NCBI GenBank assembly: GCA_964463485.1
Contig: CAYXDO010000249.1
Coordinates: 1 to 10,638, forward strand
Reading direction: 5' to 3'
DNA length: 10,638 nt
Origin: CAYXDO01 sp964463485
GTDB taxonomy: Bacteria; Myxococcota; Kuafuiibacteriia; Kuafuiibacteriales; Kuafuiibacteriaceae
This document shows, one piece after another, positions 1 through 7,292 of this stretch. The position numbers and the translations under genes are program-made. Position 1 is the stretch's first letter; each line of letters begins with the position of its first letter. The notes under the pieces were generated by a model. The model was not told the origin of the DNA and ran no database searches. It saw nothing but the letters and a program-made list of their open reading frames with translations.

Positions 1-121
1 GACGGACTCGGGCCCGGTGACGGACTCGGGCCCGGGGACGGACTCGGGCCCGGTGACGGACTCGGGCCCGGTGACGGACTCAGACTTGGGGACGGAGACC
101 CGGCGACGGACTCAAACTCGG
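1..121. repeat. 18-bp tandem repeat (minisatellite), partly degenerate
   Basis: The unit gacggactcgggcccggt is present in four near-identical copies (1-18, 19-36, 37-54, 55-72). Copy 2 differs only in its last base. A diverged fifth copy (73-90), a shortened 14-base copy (91-104) and a further degenerate copy (105-121) follow. The array starts at the window edge, so its true length is unknown. Decay from left to right suggests that the repeat expands on the left and erodes on the right. The unit is 18 bases, so it keeps frame. On the plus strand it would read DGLGPG and stays open to a stop near 298-300, but no start lies in the window, so coding is unproven. Confidence 0.9.
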
Positions 122-131
122 CCGCTAACGT

Positions 132-174
132 GGTCACGGCCACTGACTTGGTTATCGGTCACGGGCCACTGACT
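132..174. repeat. Direct repeat, 17/18 bp, two copies
   Basis: The sequence ggtcacggccactgact at 132-148 recurs at 157-174 as ggtcacgggccactgact, with one extra g. The copies are separated by eight bases. They lie directly downstream of the 18-bp minisatellite and share its ggt-acgg and gact elements, so they may be older, rearranged members of the same array. No function is evident. Confidence 0.7.
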
Positions 175-469
175 CCGATTCGAGCAGAGACTCATCTGCA
201 CGCACGGCTTCAGACCGCCGCGAAGCGGCTTCGTTCAACACACGCAAGGTCGACGAAAATCTCAGGAAGAAGGTCACCGCGCCGCCCTTGCCGCCCTTGA
301 CTCCGCGGGCTCTGGCGCGCCGGCGCAGCCGCTTCTCGATCGCTCTGCAGAAGAAGCGGTTCATGGCCGCGAACACCTCGGCTCGGGCTCCGAGCAGCGC
401 GACCAACTCCGCCCGAAGCGGCAGGCCCTGCACGCGAGGCGAAGGAAGCCACGTGACGAGATGCTGCAC
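152..469 (-). pseudogene. IS91-family-like transposase remnant (internal fragment)
   Basis: This minus-strand frame of 105 codons (GTG at 469) reads like the central part of IS91/IS801-type rolling-circle transposases. There is a W-x-P-type strand (HLVTWLPSP), then a leucine/alanine-rich helix with LPLRAELVALL, then a basic stretch RRRARARGVKGGKGG, then GAVTF..RF.STLR.LN. In the family this last motif leads into the conserved N-x-H-x-H site. Here homology stops right after the Asn, and unrelated Ser/Glu-rich sequence follows to the stop at 152-154. The N-terminal zinc-binding part is also missing, because an in-frame stop lies at 494-496 upstream. It is therefore a dead fragment, cut at both ends. 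The left break abuts the repeat arrays, consistent with old rearrangement. The family call rests on remembered motif patterns and has not been searched. Confidence 0.55.
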
Positions 470-474
470 TCCAA

Positions 475-621
475 GAATGCGGCGAATAGTTCGCTACGAA
501 CACCGGCAGACCCGCCCGACTCGTCGTCGCGTCGAGCTCCGGGCTGCTGTGTCGATTGCTCTCCAGTCGAGAAGGTGAAAGGTTGGCAGAAAGGTTGGCA
601 AGGTTGTTCAAGCAGGCGAGA
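475..621. other. Gene-poor stretch before the lipoprotein gene
   Basis: Nothing here reads as an intact gene. Frames that cross it are shadows of the transposase remnant or of the following gene. It must contain the promoter of the lipoprotein gene, but I see no convincing -35/-10 pair. The only visible structure is the tandem duplication at 577-600. Confidence 0.5.
577..607. repeat. 12-bp tandem duplication plus partial third copy
   Basis: The unit gaaaggttggca occurs at 577-588 and again at 589-600, followed by a partial copy aggttgt at 601-607. It ends 14 bases before the chosen ATG of the lipoprotein gene. If the longer reading frame from 556 were translated, this stretch would give a redundant ERLAERLARL segment before the signal peptide. 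That is a reason to treat it as upstream non-coding DNA. Confidence 0.8.
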
Positions 622-3087
622 ATGCGGTCGCCCTTCCATTTCCCTTCCGCCGAGTTGCGTTGGCAACTCACGCTCCTCGGCCTGGCCGCGTGCTCCTCGG
701 AGGTCGCGGTCAGGCTCGACGGGGACGCGGTGCTCGCGGTGGCTCACAGTGCCGGTCGGGCCGAGCGAGTCTCCATCGGATCGCTCCAGCAGCCGTTTCG
801 TTTCGACGCGGAGGACTCAGAGGCGGCGCTGTTCGCCCTCGACGGATCCGACTTCTGGATCGGACACCCAAAGCGGCCGGCTGGGTCAGGGGAGGTCGCG
901 CACTTTTTTGCCTCCCTCGAACGAGAGCCTCGTGAAGGGAGTTGCTCCGCATGCTCCACACCCTCGCGAGCCAACCCGCAGCTCTTGTTTGAGGGAGAGC
1001 CCTGTCCGATTCCGCCGTTCTTGGACGCGGTGGACTCGGAGGGTGCGCCTGTGAGTCCGGACGTCGTCGCCGCTCTGCGAGCTCAGGTCCGTCTGAGTCA
1101 CGGGGATGAGTGCAAGTCGTCCAGACCGATCACACCGAGCGAGGTCGCCTACGAGTATGAAATCCTCGATCCGCGCGTGGACGCCGAACCCATCGAGAGT
1201 GTCGGCCTTGCCGGAGCCGCCATCGGCATGTTTTCCGAGAGGATCGCGCTGATCGTGGACGAGTCCGGCAGGCGAGTCGAGAGAAGGGAGGGGCTCCCGT
1301 TTCGAGGTTCGATCACATCGGTCGCCGGTCTGGAGGACGGGAGCTTCTTGGTGGCGAGCCACGACGTTCGGAATTTGGCGCGATCGCGGTTCGACCTCTT
1401 TGGGCCCGACCTGACCCACGAGCCGTTGGAGCTCGGTCCCACACCCATCGGGGTCAGTGAGTTGGAGGTCGTGGGTGACCGAATCTTCGTGGCGGGCGAG
1501 ACTTCGCCGGGTCAGCAGAGCGGCAAGGCGGCGCTCTTTCGGTGTGAGCGAAGCGGTCAACGACTCGTGTGCGAAACTCAATCCGCACCTCGACAGCTCC
1601 ACAACTTCTCCCGGGTCGACTTGGACACGTCAGGTCGGTTTGCGGTCGTCGGGAGCAAGAAAGCGGCTCTTGGTCTCGTGGACCAGGGGGCCGAGTCGGT
1701 ATGTGACTTCAGCTACCTCGGCGAGTCGGCGACTGGAGTCGACGTCGCGCTGCTCAGCGACCGGGCGCTCGTGTGTGTGAACAGCGCCGCCGGCGGGGCG
1801 CTCCTCGTCGCTCGGTGGCCCGAACCCGGTGACGAGTGTTCGAGTTTGATGAGTCACCGATCGCATTGCCGGGTCGTCGTGGCGACGAGCTCGAGCTCGG
1901 CGCTGGCTTTTTTTGCCGACGGATCCGCCTACGAGCTTCGTGGCGACGAGGAGCCAACGAGGCGCGCCGATCTCGACATGAACGCTCGGCGCGCGTTCGA
2001 TCACGCTCGTGGGTCGCGAGCTCGCGTCGTTTTCTCGAATCTGGACGGGAGCGTCTGGAAGCTCGAGGGGGGAGCGCTCGCCCGTGTCTTCGGGACCCAG
2101 ACCCAGCCCGAGGGCATCTCGTCCGTCCTGAGAAGGCCCCTCGGCGGCTTCTATGCCGTTCAGAGCAGCACCGTAACGCTCGTCACTCCGGAAGGTGAGT
2201 TGGGCGAACGAGCCCGCATTCCCGGTCTCGAGCCCTCGGATCGAATCCTCGGCGCTTCGGTCGACTCTTCGATCGACGGCTTGGCGTTCGTGGTTCGACG
2301 GGGGCAACTCACTTGTCTGTTGCGGGCCCAGCTCTCCGCGGCCGAGTCCGAGTGTTTGAGGCTTCCCAACATCGCCATCGGACCCATCGTCGAAGCTCGA
2401 CCGGGTACTCACGTGCTCGCCACCGAGTCGTTCGGCCTGCTTCGCGCCGAAGGTGCCCAGATATCTCCGATCGCCGTCGACTTCGACGATCCTCGCACGA
2501 ATGAGTTGGAGACTCGACCGAACGTTCCAAGCCTGGAAATCAGGGCCCTGGACGCGAGTGACGGCGTCGTCTGGGTAGTGGGAGATCAAGCGCTCGTGTT
2601 CCGCGTCGTCCCGTTTGGCGAGCCCGTCGCTGAACGGATCTCCGTGCCGGCCGAGCTTTCCAGCGCGGACGACTCTGCCTCTCGCCGGCTGCTGGGAATC
2701 CGTGCAGTGCGGGCGTTCGGACCGGGACACGCGCTCTTCGCGGCGTCTGAGTTGATCAACTCGCGGCCGGACTTGGCTCGGGTGCTCGAGGTGTCCGCCA
2801 GACCGAGCGGACCCGAGGTGACTTTGTACCCATTCAACGGCGTTCCGAGTCGGCCCAACGGGGGCGCCGCGGGTACGCCCACGGCGGTCATCGGACCCCC
2901 GTCGGCGGTCGCCGTGCTCACCGTTTCGGACTCGGTTAGACCTACGACGTTGCTCAATTGGATGGGTTCGGCAGGAGCGTTCTTTCGGATGCTGACTGCC
3001 TTCGAACGCGGCGCAGCCGACGAGAATGGTGTGGTTCTCCTCGGAGGAACGGGTGGACGGTTGGTCCTAGGTACGCCCAGCGACTGA
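622..3087 (+). CDS. Probable outer-membrane lipoprotein with beta-propeller-like repeats, function unknown
   Basis: This encodes 821 residues from the ATG at 622. The frame is open from an earlier ATG at 556. I prefer 622 because it places a lipoprotein signal at the very N-terminus: a short hydrophobic stretch LTLLGLAAC with the lipid-acceptor Cys at residue 24 and Ser at +2, where Asp would favour inner-membrane retention. A weak purine-rich aggcgag precedes the ATG. The mature protein has many recurring beta-strand units of the kind 'hydrophobic strand, Asp/Gly turn, strand' (for example DGSFLVASHD, SGRFAVVGS, LDGSVWKLEG, NGVVLLGGTGGRL). These suggest propeller blades over most of the length. 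Apart from Cys24 there are twelve cysteines, all before residue 580. They include CSAC at 108-111 and close pairs 308/317, 406/416 and 565/578, as expected for disulfides outside the cytoplasm. I do not recognise a named family. The propeller fold is inferred from strand pattern only. Confidence 0.8.
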   Translation: MRSPFHFPSAELRWQLTLLGLAACSSEVAVRLDGDAVLAVAHSAGRAERVSIGSLQQPFRFDAEDSEAALFALDGSDFWIGHPKRPAGSGEVAHFFASLEREPREGSCSACSTPSRANPQLLFEGEPCPIPPFLDAVDSEGAPVSPDVVAALRAQVRLSHGDECKSSRPITPSEVAYEYEILDPRVDAEPIESVGLAGAAIGMFSERIALIVDESGRRVERREGLPFRGSITSVAGLEDGSFLVASHDVRNLARSRFDLFGPDLTHEPLELGPTPIGVSELEVVGDRIFVAGETSPGQQSGKAALFRCERSGQRLVCETQSAPRQLHNFSRVDLDTSGRFAVVGSKKAALGLVDQGAESVCDFSYLGESATGVDVALLSDRALVCVNSAAGGALLVARWPEPGDECSSLMSHRSHCRVVVATSSSSALAFFADGSAYELRGDEEPTRRADLDMNARRAFDHARGSRARVVFSNLDGSVWKLEGGALARVFGTQTQPEGISSVLRRPLGGFYAVQSSTVTLVTPEGELGERARIPGLEPSDRILGASVDSSIDGLAFVVRRGQLTCLLRAQLSAAESECLRLPNIAIGPIVEARPGTHVLATESFGLLRAEGAQISPIAVDFDDPRTNELETRPNVPSLEIRALDASDGVVWVVGDQALVFRVVPFGEPVAERISVPAELSSADDSASRRLLGIRAVRAFGPGHALFAASELINSRPDLARVLEVSARPSGPEVTLYPFNGVPSRPNGGAAGTPTAVIGPPSAVAVLTVSDSVRPTTLLNWMGSAGAFFRMLTAFERGAADENGVVLLGGTGGRLVLGTPSD

Positions 3088-3193
3088 GTCTCGAGTCGCT
3101 CGCGAACGGCCGAGAAACGCGTCGGACGCGTCATGAGGAGCTTGCGCGGGCCCTCGGAGCGGCAGAAGATTCCGACATGCCGAGGCCCGATCG
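3088..3193. other. Spacer between lipoprotein gene and repeat-protein gene
   Basis: This spacer of 106 bases has no clear terminator or promoter. A short doubled element, cgcgtcggacgcgtc, lies near 3119-3133. The bases cgagg at 3181-3185, eight bases before the ATG at 3194, may serve as ribosome binding site for the next gene. Co-transcription with the upstream gene is possible but not shown. Confidence 0.4.
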
Positions 3194-4900
3194 ATGAGCT
3201 CCGAGGGCGCCTTGGCCGGGCTGCACGCCGTCAAGGTGGTCTTCGGGCCGAAGAACGCCGCCGATGCCGAAGACGTCGTCGACATTTCCGAAGCTGGCGA
3301 AGGTCCCGCGGACCTCGGCTTGCTCGATCCGGCGGAGCTCGCGCGGCGCTTTCCTCAACCGACTCTCTATGCGCGCCAGGCGTTGCTCCTCTCCGAGGCG
3401 TTTCGTGCGTGGACCGGGGCGACCCGCGGCGAGACCATCGACTACCTCGCGAGGATTCTCATCTGTCCCAAAGACCCGAATTTCTCGAGAGCGTGTCTGC
3501 GCGAGCTCGGAGTCACCACCGGCATCGTCGACGTTTATCCGCTCGAAGTCATCGAGCACATCCTATTCGCGTTTCCGAGTCACCTACCCAAGTTCGGGTT
3601 CGGACGAGTTTTCCAGCGTGATGATTTGCTGGCTACTCTCTCGAGCGACACCGATGCCCCGCTCGTTTTACTCCCCCTAGAGTCGTTCAAGGTCCGAGGG
3701 TTCGCGGTGGCCGACGGATGGGCGCCTGGTTACCGGTTCGAGCCTGGTCGAGAAGCCGGGACCTACGCGCTCGAAATTCATTCCTCGGGTGAGTATCGCG
3801 TGCTGGTCGCGGGAGTATCGCGTGCCGGTTACACTCTCATCGATCGATTCACCGTGTCCGTGGAGTCGGGCAAGAAGGACCTGCGCCGTTCGCGCCCAGC
3901 CGAGCCCGAACGAGACCCGCGGAGGGTGGCCGCGTGGCCGATTCCGGACGTCGAGGTCGAGTCGTTGGCGGGGGAGATCGCCGGTCGGAGCTCGCTCCGC
4001 AGGCGCGCGCCGGTGACGGTGCAGGACCTCGCGCGAGCGGCGCCCAAGGTCGATCGGTCGTCCCGCGTCGACCTCGCTCCGATCATGGTCCCAGAGCTTC
4101 CTGCAGAGCTTCCTTCCATCGCGGGGTTCGAGATCGAGGCGGCGAGCCCGTGGCCTACGAGCACGCCGCGCAAGAAGCTCGGATATGCGCCTACCGCCGG
4201 CGCGGTGGATCCTGTGGTCGAGCCGCCGTCCGCACGTCCGCTCGCGACCCGGAAGAAATGGAGGATGGACCCGCCTGCGCAGCCGCACCCGCTGGAGCGC
4301 GCGGACGGGCCTCGCCCCATGCACTTTCGATCGATCGAATCGCTGCCGGACAGCGCGGTCGCGCCTCTCTCCGAGCCGGCCGACGCTCGCCAGCCGCGTT
4401 CGGATCGAGCCTTGCCGGCGCCGAGCTCGGCCGAGGGAAGGCTCCTCGGCGGCCCCGGCGTGGGGCCTCCTCGCGGCCCGCGGGAAGCAGGCCAGGGTGC
4501 GCCGGCAAAACCGATCCCAGTGTCCGATCAACCTCCGAAGAGCGCTTCGACGCGAGCGCTCCCGGGAACGCGCAGGCCTGCGGTGACTGCGCCCCAGGCC
4601 GCGCGAGCTCCGCGAGGCCCCGCCGCTCCGATTCAGGTCGTCCCGAAGTCGTCCTGGGTCGACGACGAGCACACTCAGGCCGCTCCCCCGCAGGCCGCTC
4701 CCCCGCAGGCCGCTCCCCCGCAGGCCGCTCCTCCGCAGGCCGCTCCCCCGCAGGCCGCTCCCCCGCAGGCCGCTCTACCCCCGCCTGCTCGGCAGGCCTC
4801 GCCCGTCCTCGAGTCCAAGCAGTCCAAGCGGGAGGAGCCGAAACGAACGGAAGCACGCCCAAAGCAGGTCATGGACGACGACACCGAGGTCTCGGGCTAG
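3194..4900 (+). CDS. Uncharacterised protein: folded N-terminal part plus Pro/Ala-rich tail with QAAPP repeats
   Basis: This encodes 568 residues with no signal peptide and no transmembrane helix, so it is probably cytoplasmic. Residues 1 to about 225 look folded. A helical section around 45-125 (AELARRF, YARQALLLSEAFRAW, ETIDYLARIL, EVIEHILFAF) is followed by a beta-rich section around 155-223 (YALEIHSSGEYRVLVAG and IDRFTVSVES), which could be a small beta-sandwich. From about 230 onward the chain is low in hydrophobics and rich in Pro, Ala, Arg and Ser, so it is likely disordered. Seven five-residue QAAPP-type units start at residue 495, and the protein ends in an acidic tail (MDDDTEVSG). 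I do not recognise the family. Such a layout (small domain plus flexible tail) suits a scaffold or a kinase substrate, and a kinase gene follows 123 bases downstream, but that role is inference. The long open frame and codon pattern support a real gene. Confidence 0.8.
   Translation: MSSEGALAGLHAVKVVFGPKNAADAEDVVDISEAGEGPADLGLLDPAELARRFPQPTLYARQALLLSEAFRAWTGATRGETIDYLARILICPKDPNFSRACLRELGVTTGIVDVYPLEVIEHILFAFPSHLPKFGFGRVFQRDDLLATLSSDTDAPLVLLPLESFKVRGFAVADGWAPGYRFEPGREAGTYALEIHSSGEYRVLVAGVSRAGYTLIDRFTVSVESGKKDLRRSRPAEPERDPRRVAAWPIPDVEVESLAGEIAGRSSLRRRAPVTVQDLARAAPKVDRSSRVDLAPIMVPELPAELPSIAGFEIEAASPWPTSTPRKKLGYAPTAGAVDPVVEPPSARPLATRKKWRMDPPAQPHPLERADGPRPMHFRSIESLPDSAVAPLSEPADARQPRSDRALPAPSSAEGRLLGGPGVGPPRGPREAGQGAPAKPIPVSDQPPKSASTRALPGTRRPAVTAPQAARAPRGPAAPIQVVPKSSWVDDEHTQAAPPQAAPPQAAPPQAAPPQAAPPQAAPPQAALPPPARQASPVLESKQSKREEPKRTEARPKQVMDDDTEVSG
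4676..4780 (+). repeat. 15-bp in-frame tandem repeat, seven units (QAAPP)
   Basis: The unit caggccgctcccccg is repeated at 15-base steps from 4676. Units 1-3, 5 and 6 are identical at every base. Unit 4 carries one silent change (ccc to cct), and unit 7 ends in ctaccc, giving Leu-Pro in place of Pro-Pro. Identity even at silent positions indicates recent expansion by slippage or unequal exchange, so copy number probably varies between strains. Each unit adds five residues without shifting frame. Confidence 0.95.
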
Positions 4901-5023
4901 CGATCCGCTCTCGAGCCGGTTCCTCTTTCCTCGGTCGTGGACGGTGCCACAGCGATTCGGTAACCTCGATCAAGAAAGAGGGCCTCTGCCCGCGAGCTGC
5001 GCTCGTCCACGTCGCTGACCTCA
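4901..5023. other. Spacer before the kinase gene with an 8-bp inverted repeat
   Basis: The arms cctctttc (4922-4929) and gaaagagg (4974-4981) are perfectly complementary, with 44 bases between them. Inside the second half there is also a short self-complementary gagggcctc. The spacing is long for a terminator and no T-run follows, so this may be chance or a loose regulatory structure. No clear promoter or Shine-Dalgarno sequence precedes the kinase ATG at 5024. Confidence 0.35.
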
Positions 5024-7246
5024 ATGTCTCGATCACCCGTCGCATTCGGCTCCTATGTGATCACCCGCCGAATCGCGCGGGGCGGGATGGCCGAAATTTT
5101 TCGTGCTCGGTCGCGCGGCGATGCGCGGTGGGTCGCGCTCAAGATGATGCGCCCGTCATTGGGCCACGAGGATCTCCGCGAGCAGCTGTTCAAGCGAGAG
5201 GCCCGCATTGCGTCGGCGATCGACCACCCGAACGTGGTCCGGCTCATCGAGTTCGGGAAGGAGTCCGAACGCTATTTCTTGGCCATGGAATATGTGCGGG
5301 GCCGTGATCTGACCGCGTTGATAGGCACGGAGGAGGGTGCGCGCGAAGCGCTGTCCTTCGAGGTCGCGCTGTTCGTCGGGCTCGAGGCTGCCCGGGGCCT
5401 TGGCCATGCGCATCGGTTGCGCGACCCCCAAGGCCAGCCGCTCCAGATCGTCCATCGCGACATCAGCCCAGGGAACGTGATGGTCGGCTGGGACGGCTCC
5501 GTCAGGCTCCTCGATTTTGGGGTCGCTCGCATGAACGAGAGCCACGGGATGCGAACGCAGACCGGAACGTTGCGCGGGAAGTTCGCGTACATGTCGCCGG
5601 AGCAAACGCTCGGGCTCGGGGTCGACGCGCGAAGCGATGTCTTCGCGCTCGGGACCTTGTTGTACGAGATGCTGACGGGCGCGAACCCGTTTCGCGCGCG
5701 GACTCCGCTCAAGACCATCGAACGAGTTCAGCGCGTGCGACCGGCGCCGCCGAGTCGTGTAGATCGACGCGTCCCAAAAGAGGTCGACGAGCTGCTCGCG
5801 CGGTGCCTCGCCAAGGACCCCGGTCGGCGATTCGACGACGCCCAGGCCTTCCATGACGCGCTCGCGGATTTCTTAGGGCGCCAGAGCTTCGGCGATGCCA
5901 AGGAGAAGCTCGCGGGCGTCGTGGGTGAGCGGTTCGCTTGGGAGCGGTCCGAGGAGGAGCGCGAGCTGCGCGAGGAAGAAGACGAGGTCGCGCTGATCGA
6001 GGTCGTCGACTTCTCGCTGACCGGGAGCGAGGGCCTCGACGCCAGCCGGATCGTCGTCTCTGAGGAGCAGGAGGCGTCTCAGCAAGAGATCCGCAGCCAC
6101 GCGCTCGACCAGCCTGGCCAAGAGCGCGACGAGCCGGTGTTCGATGCTCGGGAGACGGCGAGGGTCGCCGTCCCAGCCGCGCCCATGGGCGTCGAGTCGA
6201 GCGCGACCGCGCCGAGCCGACCTGAGGTCACCGACCGTGGGCCGCCGCCTCGTGAGGATCCGGTCGCGTTTCGCGGAGTGGCTCCGTCCTTTCCTCCGGC
6301 CTCGCCGGCTCTGCCTGCCGCGGAGGTCGCGCGGGAGCTCGCGCGCCACGAAGCGGAGGGTCGCTTCGAGCCGGCGGCGCCGCAAGACCTACGATCGTCC
6401 GGGCCCGTGCCGCTCGACCTTGCTGCGACCGCCGCGATGTTGCCTCCGAACGAAGTGGGCATCGCGCTCGCCAGCGCCGCGGTGCTCGGCCGCGCAGCGC
6501 TAGGACCCGCGCAAGACAAAGCTCCCTCTTTTCCGCTCGAGACCGCGGTCGCAGAGTCCACCGGCAACACCAAGATCGCCGATCCGATGTTGCTGGCGAT
6601 CGTCGCGTCCGGACCCAAAGCCGTCACGTCCGTCCCTTTTGATTCGGCGCCCCGTCGATCGGCTTCGTCGCTCTTGTTTGGAGCCCTCGGATTTCTCGCC
6701 ATCGCAGGCGGCGCCTACGCGATGATGGGGATCGACAACGACGCGATCGATCCCTCCGTCCCCCGGGTGGCTTCGGTGGTTCGGGAAGATCGAGATGTTG
6801 GGGCCACGACCTCGGACCCACTCCCGACGGCGGACGCGGCCCTTCCCGTCGACGCCCGCGTCAGCTTCGATGGTGGGCTTGCCATGGACGCAAGGGGAGG
6901 CTCCGACGCGCGGCTACCTGACGTCCGACCGGACGTCGGTGTGGCGCCCCCGCGACCCGACGCCGGGTTCGCGCCAAGAATCGAAGAGCGTTCCAAACGC
7001 CGTCCCCCTCCGCCGCCCCGAAAGTTGGCCAACGGCGCGCTGAACGTGGCTGCGACGCCCTGGGCGTCCATCGAGATCGACGGAAAGGACTGGCCTTACC
7101 AGACCCCGCAAGCAGGTATCGAGCTTTCGCCCGGCCGACACACCATCCGACTCGTCAATCGCGAAACCGGTAAGTCGAAGTCCATCTCCGTGATCATCAA
7201 GAGCGGCCAAACGAAGACGATCTCCGCTGACCTCTCCAGACCTTGA
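5024..7246 (+). CDS. Transmembrane Hanks-type Ser/Thr protein kinase with C-terminal PEGA domain
   Basis: This encodes 740 residues. The kinase domain spans about 9-285. It has a Gly-rich loop IARGGMAEIF (17-26), the ATP-anchoring Lys40 in VALK, its partner Glu59, the catalytic loop HRDISPGN (144-151, catalytic Asp146, metal-binding Asn151), DFG (164-166), and the activation segment from DFG to SPE (191-193). In most Hanks kinases the catalytic loop has Lys two residues after the Asp; here it is Ser148, a variant frequent in myxobacterial kinases. An acidic stretch (about 307-327) and a long Pro/Ala-rich linker follow. One transmembrane helix lies near 548-570, then an Asp/Pro-rich spacer, and a PEGA domain ends the protein (about 671-738: ASIEIDGK, PGRHTIRL). 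The kinase therefore faces the cytoplasm, while PEGA sits outside and may bind an envelope ligand. No good ribosome binding site is visible, but a later start would lose the Gly-rich loop. The substrate is unknown. The two upstream genes are natural candidates. Confidence 0.95.
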   Translation: MSRSPVAFGSYVITRRIARGGMAEIFRARSRGDARWVALKMMRPSLGHEDLREQLFKREARIASAIDHPNVVRLIEFGKESERYFLAMEYVRGRDLTALIGTEEGAREALSFEVALFVGLEAARGLGHAHRLRDPQGQPLQIVHRDISPGNVMVGWDGSVRLLDFGVARMNESHGMRTQTGTLRGKFAYMSPEQTLGLGVDARSDVFALGTLLYEMLTGANPFRARTPLKTIERVQRVRPAPPSRVDRRVPKEVDELLARCLAKDPGRRFDDAQAFHDALADFLGRQSFGDAKEKLAGVVGERFAWERSEEERELREEEDEVALIEVVDFSLTGSEGLDASRIVVSEEQEASQQEIRSHALDQPGQERDEPVFDARETARVAVPAAPMGVESSATAPSRPEVTDRGPPPREDPVAFRGVAPSFPPASPALPAAEVARELARHEAEGRFEPAAPQDLRSSGPVPLDLAATAAMLPPNEVGIALASAAVLGRAALGPAQDKAPSFPLETAVAESTGNTKIADPMLLAIVASGPKAVTSVPFDSAPRRSASSLLFGALGFLAIAGGAYAMMGIDNDAIDPSVPRVASVVREDRDVGATTSDPLPTADAALPVDARVSFDGGLAMDARGGSDARLPDVRPDVGVAPPRPDAGFAPRIEERSKRRPPPPPRKLANGALNVAATPWASIEIDGKDWPYQTPQAGIELSPGRHTIRLVNRETGKSKSISVIIKSGQTKTISADLSRP

Positions 7247-7292
7247 GTCTCGTAGGCGCCGATGAGTACGGCGACGCTGAGGTCCCCGAAGA

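Noticed and set aside
1..300. Plus-strand open frame from the window edge reading DGLGPG repeats
   Set aside because: No start is visible, and the part after the repeats has no domain-like character and lies opposite the transposase remnant. Kept only as a remark under the minisatellite.
210..671. Minus-strand frame of 153 codons over the transposase remnant and lipoprotein start
   Set aside because: It has no family features and overlaps two better-supported reading frames. Its sequence is consistent with a shadow.
1630..2730. Minus-strand open frame of 366 codons opposite the lipoprotein gene
   Set aside because: It is Arg/Gly/Asp-rich with no recognisable motif, and is the mirror of codon bias in the plus-strand gene.
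4922..4981. 8-bp inverted repeat before the kinase gene as a terminator
   Set aside because: The loop of 44 bases is too long and no T-run follows, so it is described only as a spacer feature.
3934..5307. Plus-strand frame of 457 codons overlapping the repeat-tail protein and the kinase start
   Set aside because: It is a frame-shifted shadow. Its AGRSP repeats are the QAAPP array read in another frame, and it runs into the kinase gene out of frame.
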